From the NCBI GenBank assembly GCA_964035795.1, contig OZ038326.1:7276516-7340515 (forward strand): a DNA stretch of 64,000 nt, given 5' to 3'. Shown here piece by piece: positions 19,401 through 31,776 of this stretch (position 1 is its first letter; every line of letters begins with the position of its first letter). Below the pieces are notes generated by a model. That model was not told the origin of the DNA. It made no database searches and saw only the letters and a program-made list of their open reading frames with translations. The position numbers and the translations under genes are program-made. Source of the stretch: Pterobdella sp. o SKG-2022 (Eukaryota; Annelida; Clitellata; Hirudinida; Piscicolidae).

Positions 19401-21929
19401 GACAGACAGCTAGATAGATAGATATATAATGCACACCAACCCTGTGGGATATCTTCAATCCCATCAACGCCCCTCTTTAACACCTGCGCCTTTAACTCTC
19501 CCTGGTGAATAGAAAAATATTACAAAAAAATTTAATGTAAAAAAAAATAACAACAACAAAACGCATAAAAGAGCATACAGCAAGGTTGAAGGCCCAGTTG
19601 AGTTGTTCTGGAGGGTGGTAGATAATGGTGTCGGGGTTATGGATAGTGATAGAATCTCCTGAAGAAAAGGTCAATCTTTTGTGGTACTCTGATGTCTGCA
19701 ATGTGTGCTTGTATGCCTCCTGTATGTGTGTGAGTGTGTGTGTTTGTACGTCTCCTGTATGTGTGTATGTGTGTGTGTGTGTTTTTTTGTTTTTATGTCT
19801 CTTGTATGTGTGTGAGTGTGTGTGTATGGGGAAAAAGAATGAAAGAAGGTGACATGAAGGTTTGTGTATTTTTATAAACATATCTTCATGTAGACATATT
19901 GATGGTAACTAACATAACCATTGAAGCAAACAGAAGCCAACCTCAACTCCCAGAGCAAAGTCCTCCTCACAGGGCACCAACTTCACACCATCCTCATTGC
20001 TCGAGCCTTCCACCTTGCCAAGTTGGGATGAGTTATATGGTTTCATTGGTCGGAGATTTTAATGTTGTGGCATATTTGGAAGTTAATATTTTATTTATAA
20101 TGGTTATTGGAAATTTAGTCAGTTTGGTATATCTGATTGAATATATATAATATACTGTGAATACTTTGAACTTGAACCACAACCACTGACTCAAACCACC
20201 ACACCACACCCCTAACACCACCATACCACCTTGAACCACGTAGTTCTGACCACCCTGGAAATATCCTCCTTCCAATAGACAGATCTCCTCTCTCGCTTGC
20301 TCATGTCCACATCATACCTCCCTCCCATCACACTGTGTATCGAGTCTGAGTCTGTTTACATTTGTGTCTTTGTGTGTGTGGAAGTTTTTTTAATTATAAA
20401 AACGTGAACTTTTGACAGCAATCCTAAATATTCATGTGAAGTTCTGAATGGATAATGGAATGAACATAGAAATGCAACTGTGATCAAACCATAATTAAAC
20501 TGCATTGATACCTATTCATTCAGTTCTCCATATATAATTGAAAAATAAAAAATACAGCAGTGAAAAAGCTTTTTGAAATTTAAAAGTTGACATTTAAAAT
20601 TATTTTAGATTTTAATCTTTCAAATTATTGACCAGAACTTTTTTGAAATAATGTATTATGCTGAAAAATCAATAAATGCAGCATAATATCAGCTGGGCTG
20701 TTGAGTACCAAAGTTTCAATAATATTTATACTATGCGATATTTCACATAGAGTATCATCCTGTTAAACCTATCAATTGCTCAATCAACTCCCAGATAAGG
20801 GTTGCATGATGGTTGATTTACTTTATTTTGCATATGAGCCAAATAATTTTTTGTTTTTCATAAGTAAGAATTGAAAATATAAATTGATATTAAACTAAAA
20901 ACAGACTTGAAATAAAAGAGTGTAGTAACAAAAATGTTCATAGTTGGAAAATACAAATACAATAAAAAATATTGTAAACTGGAAGATACAACACAAAAAC
21001 AACCATGCATAAAGGCATTCTCGAGAGTTGAAGAGTCAAGGTGAGAAAATGGAAACCATGAAATGTTGGTTTTTGTTGGAGAGTTGTCATTTGTTAAAGA
21101 TTTGGTTTTAGTTGAGTAGAACCAGTGTGGTTGCAGAGTTGAGTAGTTGTTGATGTGTTGTTGTGGAATGCTAAGGTCAACTTGTTGAGAACTGAAATGC
21201 TGTTGTATGGGTTGTTGTTTTGGTGAGTAACAGTCTGATGCATACACCCTCTGGAACTTTGAAGTCTTTCTGAACAAATTACCTTCTGCAAACACAAAGA
21301 ATTTTATATAACAGATGATGAAATTAAGTTGTGAAATATCATGAAAAAGATTACAAAAAAGTATTAGCAAAACAATGAAAAAATTATAAAAACTCAAATT
21401 GAAGTATCATACTGTTAGCATTATCAGGTGGTATGATGGGAGAGGGTGGGTGGCCTTGAGCGAGCATTTCATTACTTTGAGCATTCAAACTGGGATTAGA
21501 AGATGTTTGATGTGGGAAAGAATTTGTTTGAGGTTTGTCAAACCATGACCCAAATGAATTTGGAACTGCCTTTCCTGATTCAGTGTTGTTTGTCACTGGT
21601 GATTGACCAACAAAACTGTCCACCTCTTCTGGATCTAACATGAGGTTAAGAAAAACATTTGAATTTTATATTAAGTAGTTATTTAACAGTATCATTTAGT
21701 AAACTTGAACATCTACAAAAACACAATAAAACTAAACCAAATGGAAATTTAAGAATAGTTGAAACAGAATAAAATTATGGCTACCAGTAATGAGAAGTTG
21801 GTCGTCTGCAGGAACGGCCAACAAAGATGGCAAATTGGTGTCTGAAACTGTCAAAAGCCCAACATCTTGAGGTGAAACAATCAACAATGCTGACGTTGGA
21901 GATTGTGTTTTAGTTTTATTTTTATTCAT
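13365..21929 (-). CDS. SEC23IP: SEC23-interacting protein (p125, DDHD family), catalytically degenerate, with long repeat tail
   Basis: Nineteen exons: 21929-21785, 21634-21413, 21285-21004, 20351-20230, 20013-19942, 19719-19579, 19501-19441, 19312-19232, 18494-18377, 17974-17878, 17435-17330, 16895-16740, 16540-16449, 16226-15956, 15786-15734, 15582-15480, 15397-15218, 15063-14919, 14292-13365. They sum to exactly 1125 codons. Order: disordered N-terminus; WWE-like region (QPHWFYSTK, ISWFPFSHLDSSTLENAF, GGRYDVDMSKRERRSVYW); lipase region (SRLEFLPVMW, LPKVAKLRSLTNQLMLDS); SAM domain (EDLKELGIPLGPRKKIKKYL); DDHD domain (FFNIFHPYDSQSQRIEPL, SHHKGRKRMHL, GRRIDYVLQEKPIELFNSLL). The protein bridges Sec23/Sec31 at ER exit sites. 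GxSxG reads SHGFG (residues 479-483) and the HGIG-type loop is lost. After residue ~832 a ~290-residue low-complexity tail follows that the human protein lacks. Divergent from TFG. Confidence 0.94.
16291..16431. repeat. Trinucleotide microsatellite (CTA)n
   Basis: About 40 copies of CTA with a few CTC interruptions, in the SEC23IP intron that splits the SAM domain. Confidence 0.95.
18235..18375. repeat. Imperfect tandem repeat rich in CACCATCATCACCACAACAC
   Basis: Three to four imperfect copies of a ~35-base unit containing CCATCATCACCACAACACTC and CACTATACACCAC. It lies in the SEC23IP intron after exon 9 and ends about 10 bases from the donor of that exon. Confidence 0.65.
18796..19125 (+). 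mobile_element. LINE 3' fragment (C-terminus of a non-LTR ORF2), broken
   Basis: Antisense insertion in a SEC23IP intron. The frame reads ...GSLRWLGHVVRKRDEDCVKQ, then GKRRPRLAWRNMIRK, a C-terminal signature common in RTE-like and related non-LTR elements (RRRGRP.TWR type). A frameshift and stop near 18985 separate it from the continuation LGLNEDAYDRVKWRERVRSW in another frame. The fragment ends in an ATGATG-type simple repeat. It is not functional. Confidence 0.8.
19361..19433. repeat. GATA/TAGA-type microsatellite
   Basis: Interrupted run of TAGATAGATAAATAGACAG units in a SEC23IP intron, just before the exon at 19441. Confidence 0.8.
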
Positions 21930-22288
21930 TATTATTAGATAAATTTATCAAATGACTTGAAGATGAGTTTCTAATCTTACAAGTTAAATTAACTTTTAGT
22001 AAATAACACGTCGAAGGAAAAGAGTAAAATAATTTAATAATTTTTAAAAATTGAATTATAAAAATTATCTATTTAAAAATATTATGGCATTATTGTTTCG
22101 CGACGTTTGAAATGTTTTAGTACTATATAACTACAAAACAATTTTTTTGTTTTCAAATTCTCAATTAAAAAGATATTTTTAGTTGTTAAAAAAACTTATG
22201 AAAATAAATTTTAAAGATAAACAATTTAGTCTTACATTCTTCCGGCCACATAGGGTTTATTAAATTTCTTGTCGAATATCATTTGAAC
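21930..22288. promoter_or_regulatory. Candidate bidirectional promoter of SEC23IP and TFG
   Basis: Only 359 bases separate the two start codons. Candidate elements are CTTCCGG at 22239-22245 (an ETS-type GGAA core on the minus strand), the CpG-bearing GTTTCGCGACGTTTG near 22095-22109, and ACTATATAAC near 22122-22131. The motifs are short and their function is inference. The closeness of the genes is seen directly. Confidence 0.6.
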
Positions 22289-24479
22289 ATGGCATCAGCA
22301 AAAGAAGATTCAAACACAACGAGTGATTGGTCAGGAAAGGTTGTGATAAAAGCCAGATTGGAAGATGACATAAGAATTATTCCAATCCACAATGAAGACA
22401 TCACATATGATGAGTTGATTTTAATGATGCAACGGGTTTATAGAGGGACTTTAAGTAGCTCTGATGAAATCACCATCAAGTATCAAGATTCTGGTAAAAT
22501 TATGATTTCTTAAAACCCTTTGATGCAATTTCTATGGCTAAGCTTCCAGTTAGACCATTGAATATGTTATGAGTAGTCTTTGCCTAAATTAGATGCAAAC
22601 AACTATAATGTACAGACGGGGACCTCATAACGATGTTCGATGACGCAGACCTCTCTTACGCTCTGCACACCAGCAAGGTCCTCAAGATCACCATCTTCTG
22701 TTAGCTCTATATTTACCATATGCAACTAATATTAGTGTAACAGTTTTTTAAGCTTAGGTTTTTTATATGTAAAATTAAACAAATCAGCTCCGAGTAACCA
22801 AAAGCAAAGTATACCAGCTGATGTGAATATTGGTGAAGAGCTGTCAAACATCAAACTCAAACTTTCTAAATTAATTGAATGCTTGGATGTGGGCAAGAAA
22901 TCAAATGAAACTGACAGACATAAAACTTCATCTACACCCCAAGAAAGTGGTTGGTTTGAAAGCCCTTACCATCATTTAATATTGATTCAACAGCTCAACA
23001 CTGTTTTTTTGAAAAAAAAATATTTTTAAAAGTATAAATTGATTTGAGAATATCATTCTAGGCAGAGCATCAGTCCCTGTGAGCAAGTTGCAAGAAGGCA
23101 AGGAGTTTGATCCTCTTTCAAATGGTTATTAAACACTTCTATGTTTCATCATTATCTTTCTTATACATAAGTTTGTTCAAACATATTTCACAAATCACTT
23201 GGTGAACAAATTTGCATCACATCACCACAGGAACAGGCAGAGTTAGTGGCAGGACCTCAGTGGAGTCACATCCAGGTGCTTCATTTGCACCCTTGCACAA
23301 ACCTATTCCTCAGCAGTTTTCTCCTCAGAAACAACAACAATTTCCACCACAACCCTCGCAAACCTTTCTTTCTCAAGCTTCCCAACAACAACCACAATCA
23401 CTTACGCCATCACAACAACCCCAATCACTTCCCCTACAACAACCACAGTCACTCCCCCCACAACATCAGCAACCACCACCATCCCCATATCAACCCCAAG
23501 CTCAACAAAACACACCTTACCAACCAAATCAACAATATCAACAACAACAACCACCACAAAACATATACCAACCACCGGCATCAAAGCAACAACCAACCAA
23601 TCAAAACTACCAATCCTACCAATCACCACCTCAAGCCAACAATTACCCACAACAACAACCAAATGCTCAGCCTCCTCCCCAGTCATACCCCACAAACCCT
23701 GCCTTCTCAACAACTTCTAATGCCCCTTACTCTCCACCTCAACCACCCCAAACTGCTGTCGCTGGTGTGTTTATGTGTGTTATACATATATAGCTTCTCA
23801 ATTTTATAGTATGTCAAACATCATGTGATGAGTCGAAAAACTTTAAATGATTATAATAATAATAACAAATTATTTTTAATTTTCGTCTTTATTACAATGA
23901 GAATAAAATATAATTTGTTAATGATAGCATAAAATCATATTCATACCTTCATCATAATAACCAAGACTCAACAATGGTTATAACACAGGTCAGTACAACC
24001 AATACGGCCAGTACAAGCCTCCACAGGGTGCATACCAACCTTCTCAACAATTCTATCCCGTGAGTCATTTAGTCTTCCACTGTGTCTGAATGATTGTATC
24101 AACAGTGTGAATGATGAAACATAGTTTTTGAGAATTTTCATATCAAACACCAAGTTTTTTTCTTGGGATGACAGAATGTTGTTCAAGTAATTCATATTAC
24201 AAGTACATACTTGAGAATGTTACCTGGAGGCTAATCTTTTTTTTTAAGTTTTGTTAAACTTAATTAAATAATAATAATAATAAATAAATAAATAATAGTT
24301 AAACTTTATTAAATAAATATTTTACATCATGTTTCTCTCATTCCATCATTCCAAGCTAGTAACACACACCTGAACGTTGTACTTATTTCTCAACACCACA
24401 GCAAGCAGCAGGGATGAATCCCTTTTCAAGAGGCAGCACTGGCACCTATCCCAGACCCCAGTACCCACCCAGCCACTAA
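22289..24479 (+). CDS. TFG: TFG (Trk-fused gene protein), ER exit-site scaffold
   Basis: Seven exons: 22289-22493, 22616-22699, 22788-22949, 23062-23124, 23231-23764, 23989-24059, 24402-24479. They give 399 codons with no frame error; the human protein is 400 residues. The PB1 domain covers residues ~14-97: [20 protein letters not shown], then [16 protein letters not shown], then an acidic OPCA-like [18 protein letters not shown] short coiled coil follows ([20 protein letters not shown]), then the conserved EFDPLSN motif and a Pro/Gln-rich tail of ~200 residues with [20 protein letters not shown] self-assembles into rings and condensates between the ER and ERGIC and binds Sec23 and Sec16. The translation at 22283 would need a TTG; the ATG is at 22289. 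The first exons are tightly spaced and the later introns larger. Head-to-head with SEC23IP. Confidence 0.95.
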
Positions 24480-24985
24480 CCACCCCAGTCTTCCTTTCCA
24501 TGAGACATTTGTATTAGTGGAGTTTGTAATGATTTTATGATATTTAAAACTTTATGGTTTGGGGTGTTTGGTGATATTTTCGTTTTTTAATGGTGGTTGT
24601 GACGCGTGTGAAGATGTTTGTAGTGTTTCAAAGCATGATGAATACAGGCTTTGTTGGTATTATAGTGCTGTGGTCAATGTTATTTTATGAAATTTAACGT
24701 TTTAGTTCTTCATTGACCTATTTAAGTGTTGCTTGTTTTATGGAAGGATAACTGTGATCGAGGCCGTTATTATACCACGGTCTCCACATAGTCATCGAAC
24801 CTAGTTGCAACTCCGTTTGAGAACTTTTTGTTATACTTATCACTTATGCATGCTATTATCACTAGTAGTAACCACATTAACCCAGATTATTTAAAATTTG
24901 TATATTCAGTGATTTTTTGAAATTTTGTTTTAACAAATAAAAGATTATCCAGAAGCTTAAATTGAAACTGAAAAAAAATACAGTT
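24480..24985 (+). other. TFG 3' untranslated region and flank
   Basis: No ORF is supported. An AATAAA at about 24936-24941, followed by AGATTATCC, is a plausible poly(A) signal for TFG about 460 bases after the stop codon. Confidence 0.5.
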
Positions 24986-24989
24986 TTAC

Positions 24990-26830
24990 AACAGCTCCAT
25001 GTGAATTTTGGCGAGTATCAATGTTTTTTTTTTACCCAAGCATTCTAGTGTTGGTTGGGTGCTCCTCATGTCCCCATCAAGACGGTTCAGTGGTCGAAGA
25101 GCTCAGCTCTCTCACGGGGTCGGTCCACAGACTGTCGGAACCCAAAGTGGTATTTATTTTGGAGTAGGTGAGGAGTGTGATGATGTTGTGTATAGAGTGG
25201 ACATGAAAATGAAATTTTGTCAAGGTATGAGGAGATGAAAGGTGATTTGTTTGATCTGAGTTGGGCGAGTGTGGTGGTCTAGGGTGGTACTGATTCATGA
25301 ATGGGTGGGGGTTGCTTGCTGAGAATTTTGTTGTGAGTGGATGATATGTAGTCATGAATTATTTTTATGCGTATTGATTTTTTGTTTTTTATTTGTGTGT
25401 GAGAGGTGTCCTGGGAGGGGGGTATGTTTAAGGTGTAGTTGATGTTGTTGTTGAATGTGGATTGTTTTTTTGTATCTGGAGTGGACTTCTTGTGTGGTGA
25501 GTGGAGTGGAGGGCTTTTTATATAAGTTGTGATGCGTGAAGTTTGAGGTGATTTTGGAGCGGAGGTGTTGGGTGTTGGTGTCTAGGGTACAGCCGGTGAT
25601 TTTTCTCAAAGCTGCGTTTTGGATTTTTTGGAGTTTGTTGAAGGAGGTGGATGAGGTGATGGGTAGCCAGATGGTGTTGAAGTATTCGATGATGGGAAGG
25701 AGTAATGTTTTTTATGTGGTGATGAGTGTTTTCTTGCTTTTTCCCCAGTGTGTTGATGTGAGGAGTTTTAAGAGATTAAATGTTTTTTTTTTGCTTTAGT
25801 GATGGTGTTGTCTGTGTGAGTGGAGAATTTTAGTTTGAGGTCAAAAGTTAAACTAAGGATGGTAGGGTTGGAGGTGGTAGAGATGGGAGTGTTGTTGATG
25901 TGGATGTTTAGTGGTTTGTTATATTTTGAAGGGTCGGGGGTCATGAGAGATGATGTGGTTTTGGTAGGGTTGATTTGTAGGTTGTTATTGTGAGCCCATG
26001 TGAGTATCTCGTTAAGACATGGGAGAAGGTTTTGGATGACTGTTTTGGTGTTGGAGTGGAATGATGTTATGGTGTATGCGTAGGTAATGAAGTTGAGTGA
26101 GTTGTTTTGGGGAGTATTATGTTCGAAAGGTATAAGTTGAATAGTGTGTGTGATAAGACGCCCCCTTGGGGAGATCCTGCTTTGATGTTTGTGCGTTTGG
26201 AAGTTTGATTGTTGTATTAGGTGTATTGTCGGCGGCCTTTTAGGTAGTTGGCTAAGAATTTAACTATTTTTGTAGGAATGTGGGTGTTGTGTATTTTGTG
26301 GATGAGTTGGTGGATGTGGACCGTGTCGAATGCTTTGGTCATGTCGAGAGCGGTGAGTATTGTTCTATGAGGGGTTTTTTTTTATTGAAACTTGTGAGTA
26401 TGATGTTGTTGATCTGGTGTATGGCTGTGGTGGTGGAGTGTGCAGCTCTGAAGCCGTGTTGATGTGTGGGAAGATGATTTTTTCTAAGGTTTTTGCTATA
26501 AGAGAGAGTGAAGCTATTGGTCGGTATGAGGAGGAGAGTGAAGGGTCTTTGTTTTGTTTGGCGATGGGAATGATTTTGGAGGTTTTCCATATTTGGACTA
26601 TGGTGTTTGTGTTGATTGTGATGTTGAAGAGATTGGTTAATTGTTTGATGGCTATGGGTCCTAGGTGTTTGATGTTTATATTATCAGATCTTGTGGCGAG
26701 TATCGATGTCTCGGTGGATAACGATTGCCAAAACAATGAGTGTCGATTTACGAAATACACGCATAAGGGATGGTTTGTTATATAAGATTTAACAAGATAC
26801 ATAGACAAAATGTTAAATATCTCAATAAAC
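24990..26830 (-). mobile_element. Decayed non-LTR retrotransposon with reverse transcriptase remnants
   Basis: Minus-strand relic. Recognisable parts in order are TSKIIPIAKQNKDPSLSSSY then RPIASLSLIAKTLEKII (RT block 1), QHGFRAAHSTTTAIHQINN (the QxGFRxxHST block), an SPQGGVLS-type block near 26160-26130 in another frame, and, near the 3' end, KITGCTLDTNTQHL and SRYKKT. The blocks lie in different frames with stops between them, so it is a pseudogene. The order and motifs fit the Jockey/I group of LINEs, but I cannot fix the clade by eye. Confidence 0.8.
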
Positions 26831-28640
26831 ATTCATAATATATATCTTCTGCTGCATTCATTCACGTTTACACAGGTGCAGAAAAAGTGTGTAGCTGGAA
26901 ATATTTTTTGGCATTTGTCGATGTGGCTTGGTACTCTTTGCCTTCTAAATTGTTTCCCACAGTATTGACAAATCGATGTTTCTTGGAAAACAGTTGTACG
27001 CAATAGTCTGATGTGATTCGCTAATCCAGTTTAATTTGAGGACAGTTTATTACAATTTTAGATCTGTTTCTGATTCTTTGTTCTCTTTTTCGGCTTTTTC
27101 ATTTATTTCTTTAACCTGGTTCAAGTCATTTAGTTTTAAATGTATATTTTTTCGCCATTCGTTTTTCGTTATTTGAGGAGATATACGAACGAATCGAAGC
27201 GATATATGCCAAAGATGGAAAAAGCATTTGGATAGATTTATGAATTATATACGGGCAAAGGTTTATTGGGAAACGGAAAAAAATTTATAATATATACTAT
27301 TTGATTTACGATACTTCCCATCATATGGACAACATTTTTTAGAAATACGAATGAAGTTGATATTTACATTTAAGTAATAGGTTGGCATATCAAACTTGGC
27401 ATTGATAAAACAGAGCAGGCATTAGTTGACTAGGTATTTGTAAAAGAATAAAAAAGATGTAGACAAGTACTGACTATATATAGGCACATTTTAAAATATT
27501 TATAAACAAGAATTAACTAAATATGCAAACAAGATTGTTTAATAATTTTCTTCAGCAAAAGCAAATACTGAAAATTATTTGAACACAAAAGTTAATTTTA
27601 TTAAGTACGAAGCTTTTCGTTAACAAAGTAACATTATAAAATACCTGATTATTTGATGATGATTGTTATTGGAATCACTTAGATAAGAAATAACGATATA
27701 TGGACAAAGATAAGTGGACAATGATATAGACTGGTACTTTGAAAATTATTTCTAGTAGCTTGTACAACAAGGTGTCTTTGCTATATTGAAACTTGGATAT
27801 TTCCAAGCTTAGTTATCACGTTTTTATTTGTTATTCTTACAAAGTTTATAACACGTTTATTTTTCTAATTATAAGATCATTCAATATAATTTTTCACGTT
27901 TGAAGTGATGTTTTTCATTTATGATGAAAGACCAGAATTCTCAATTTTTTACTGTTTGCTTTGATGCCATAACTTATTTATAACCTTTCAATTTCCTCAT
28001 TCCCCATGGGTGAGGGTATGAATAAAAGACTGAAAATTTTTTATTTTAATAAAAACAAAAAAATAAAAAGATATGAACAATTAAAAGAGAATGAAAGATA
28101 ATTTTTGACGTAACAAATGATAATAATGTGAATGAACAAAGAACAATTATTTTTACAATGGTTAGAGTTCGTGACATGAACCATGTCGTGATTATTAAAA
28201 AAATTTAGAATTTGCTCATTTATTCATTCAAATAATGGTGTTAAATTAGCAGTAGTAATGATGAGATGTCTATGTACACATAGGAAAAAAGCTGGTATGA
28301 TGTCACATGACACAAGTTAATCAAAAACATGTATTAAAGCACATGAATGAAACATACAAGCAATAAAGGAATATTTGATCAATTAAATTCCGTATAATCT
28401 CTTCTATCAAAAGTGAAACTTATAAACAGATTCTGGCATGGTTTATTAGACTAGACTGCCTTTCAAACGATGAACTAACCGCAATGCCATTTTTATCTGT
28501 GAATGAGGGTAAAATTACTCACACACTAGTGGAAAAAGAACTAACATGTTTCAATAACCAAGGCTTAACAATACTATTATGCAAGTAGGTGATGCAGTGT
28601 GAATAAATGCGAGCATAAGATGATTGAGTTCTTTTAAACA
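26831..28640. other. Gene-free AT-rich interval
   Basis: No exon supported on either strand. A fragment of the MITE-like repeat (CGAAGCTTTTCGTTAAC) lies near 27605-27630. The rest is unique AT-rich DNA with short interrupted frames. Confidence 0.5.
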
Positions 28641-28644
28641 ATTC

Positions 28645-29164
28645 AGAAGCAAGTGATATCGTGTAGTGCAGTAAGGCAGGAAGATGAGGCTAACATCGGT
28701 GCACCTTACAAGGCTTCGGATTTGAAGATGTTAGGGCAGAGGGCCTACAGAGTCTGTCTGCGTGGTTTCAAAGACGTAAGCATATTTCATTCGAAGTCTG
28801 TACTTTCACCACAATTAAAACCGCCTGAAAATGATCCATCTGCTGTGAACATTCTCAAGACTGATACACCCGATTCTTTGCATGAAGGTTTTAGTGGGAA
28901 CCACTATCAGACTAAAAGGCTATGATGAAAGCAGGAGTAATTACAGTAGGTATTATAACAGGCTTGATATTGTTTTATTTTGTATTTTCATATGCCATAT
29001 TTCGTAGACGTCTTGATGACGTATGTAATAAAACATTTGAGATCCTAAGAAAGATGATTAAGAACTTACAACTGAAAACACGCTACATGGAATTAGCGAA
29101 AGAAACAGGAAAGGACGGGGACGTGGTAAACAACAAACACCATTGGTATAATAAATTATTATAA
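28645..29164 (+). CDS. Uncharacterised ORF pair, second with a transmembrane segment
   Basis: Two overlapping open frames between the convergent TFG and EXOC6 genes. The first (to 28924) carries DEANIGAPYKASDLKMLGQR then AYRVCLRGFKD and looks like an exon, entered from an AG at 28646 and with a strong donor (GACGTAAGC) at 28776-28777. The second starts at ATG 28922 and encodes 80 residues: VITVGIITGLILFYFVFSYA as a likely membrane span, then RRRLD and a basic amphipathic stretch. I recognise no family and cannot tell whether the two belong to one spliced gene or are chance frames. Confidence 0.3.
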
Positions 29165-29316
29165 AATAAATGGATGAATGTAAATTCTAAAAGAACTCGT
29201 GCATATAAATAATAATACCATACTAATGTTTGAAAATTAGACTAAAGATGAACTAAAACCTCACAATATCATTTTCACTCACTCTCACCTCCTTCTCTAG
29301 CTGCTACTATCTTTCA

Positions 29317-31689
29317 TCATCCAGGCAGGGTTCGAAGTCTCTTTAGAATAGTGTCGAAGAATTTTTTCTTGTCTCTCTCATTCCTCTTGAAGGATGATAA
29401 CAAGTTGGACCGGCGTTTCTCTGACTCCTTTAGTCTGTTGGGGTTACAACAGTTTGTCATACTATGATTAAAAATATATGATTAACTAAACTAGCCTATT
29501 AACAAAAACTATTTGAATCGAATACTTTTATTAACTGAATAATAATACGAAGCTTTTCGTAATATATTTTAGAAATTTTATTTTTCTAGCAGTTAATAAT
29601 AAAGCAGAAGTCCGATAAATATGAAACAGAAAAAAATAATTTTAAAAATTTGTGTTAATAATTATATAGCACTTCATTATTAAATTCAATGAAAAAATTG
29701 TGTATGGTACAGCTATGAATGATAGGGAGTATTGGAAGAACAGTCATAGAAGTTCGACTGCAGTCGAAATGATGATGATGATGATGTATGGTGAAATCTT
29801 CTTCAAAACAACATATCGAGAAAAAATATTCAAAAGCATATTATTCTTCTACTCCGTTTTGAAGTGAAAACAAAAAATAGAATAAACGAATGATTGAAAA
29901 AATGAACAATTAATCAAACACACAAATAAAAGTAATCACCATCAAGTGCCCCGTATTGGGGTTTCGGTAGCTCAACATAAGTTTCCCACCATACCACACC
30001 ATACCAACTCCCATCACACCACTAAATCACACACCACACACACTCACTTTTCCATGAGAATGATGCACATTGAAGGCTTGACTCTGAGGTAAGTGCTGTT
30101 GCTCTTGTTCAAGTCTGCAAAGTAACTGGCCCAGTCTTCCATTATGAACAGCTGCAACAACTACACGGGAGTGGTCATAAATATTTGAAAGTTGCAGAAG
30201 ATTCAACGTTGTATGTGAATGCAATAATTAACGTGGTATCAAAGTGCTCCCATTTGATGGGTTAAGAGTGATGGAAACCCCGATTGAGGGAGATTTAATT
30301 ACTCAACCGATATATTTGAACATATTCATGAATCCGTTCATATTGTTATTATTTAGAAGACATAATGAGTGGACTTCGTCATGAATCTTCATGATGGTCT
30401 TCAATGCACCACCCTTATACTCATTAAGACTAAGATTTTTTCAACTGATTTCTACTCTCAGCTAAATAATATACAGAGAACTTTTTTCTTGTGAACTTCA
30501 AATCAAATAACTTTATATATATTAGTTATAACAAGTTTTATATACAATTTTTAACCATATAGATTGCAGTTGTACACACAAAAAATCACAAAACTCAGTT
30601 ATAACTGAAGTCGTATATGAAAATAAGACCAGCACAAGTGACAAAGGGCAAACAAACTTGTCTGAGATCCTCGAAAGCCATTTTGAAGATGGTCCTGTCG
30701 ATGCCTGCCACTGGCACGTTGAGAGCGAAGTCTGGTGATGAATTGATGAGTGTTAATTGATGAAAATAATTTATAAGACGTGGAATAGTCAAAAATAATG
30801 GTGAGAGAAACAAACACCAAGTATTTGTTAAATTGATAGAAAAAGCTTTTTGTAGGAAAATTTTACGTTCTTAAGTGATCACTTGGAAAGATTTTCTTAC
30901 GAAAAGCTAAGTGTATCAATATAATAAAAACTTTGTTAATTTCTCTTGGACAAGAATAAAGTGGAAAAGTTGGATTGTATAAGAACAAAAAAAGCGAATG
31001 GGCAAAATGGAAACTTTTAAATATAAAGTTTTCGAAGTTTCTAAAAATAAAGCGAACGAAATTTTTAAAAAAATATGAAATAAATAGAAACAAGGAAAAA
31101 CTGCCTTGGCACTGTTGCAGGTCAAGGTTGATCTGGTGTAGAGCAACTTCTGAGATGTACTTCACCTGGCCAACAATGATGAAGACAATGATAATACAAC
31201 TAATCATACAACTACTATCACTACTACCCCAGCAAGAATGAAGATGGCACTGCTTACTGCCACTACTAATGAGAACAACGGAAATAACAATAATAGTGAA
31301 AATGAACAAAAACAAATACACAAAAATGGTGAACACAACAACCTCATCGTTCTTGAGTAGCTGCAGCATGTTGTCAGCAATGTGCTTGCATGCATCCATG
31401 CAGGCTGTCTGTGCCACCTTCTCCTGTATGTTATATTACACGTTGCCAAGCCTGCTACCACGTCAAAGCAAATACCACAGTAGTGAAAGAGAGCAAACGA
31501 AGTATTTATTAACTCAATTTACAAAGCTTTTTCGTAAGAAAAATTCACATTATCAAGTTAAGTGCTAGATTATACTATATGATTCATGCTTTTAAATACC
31601 TCAAGGAAGTCTTGAAATGCATTGAATCTACCACATAACAAACAACCTTACATTATTAATATATTTTATCGCCTCCCATTTCTCCACCC

Positions 31690-31776
<87 letters not shown>

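Noticed and set aside
20230..21004. Shorter version of the SEC23IP exon starting at 20338 (acceptor ATACACAG)
   Set aside because: The acceptor 12 bases further upstream (TGTAAACAG) keeps the same frame and adds DSDS, giving better family length. The shorter form may be an alternative NAGNAG-like choice.
30863..31417. 184-codon minus-strand frame
   Set aside because: Only its first ~27 codons are the EXOC6 exon 31423-31343; the rest is intron read-through into the MITE-like repeat.
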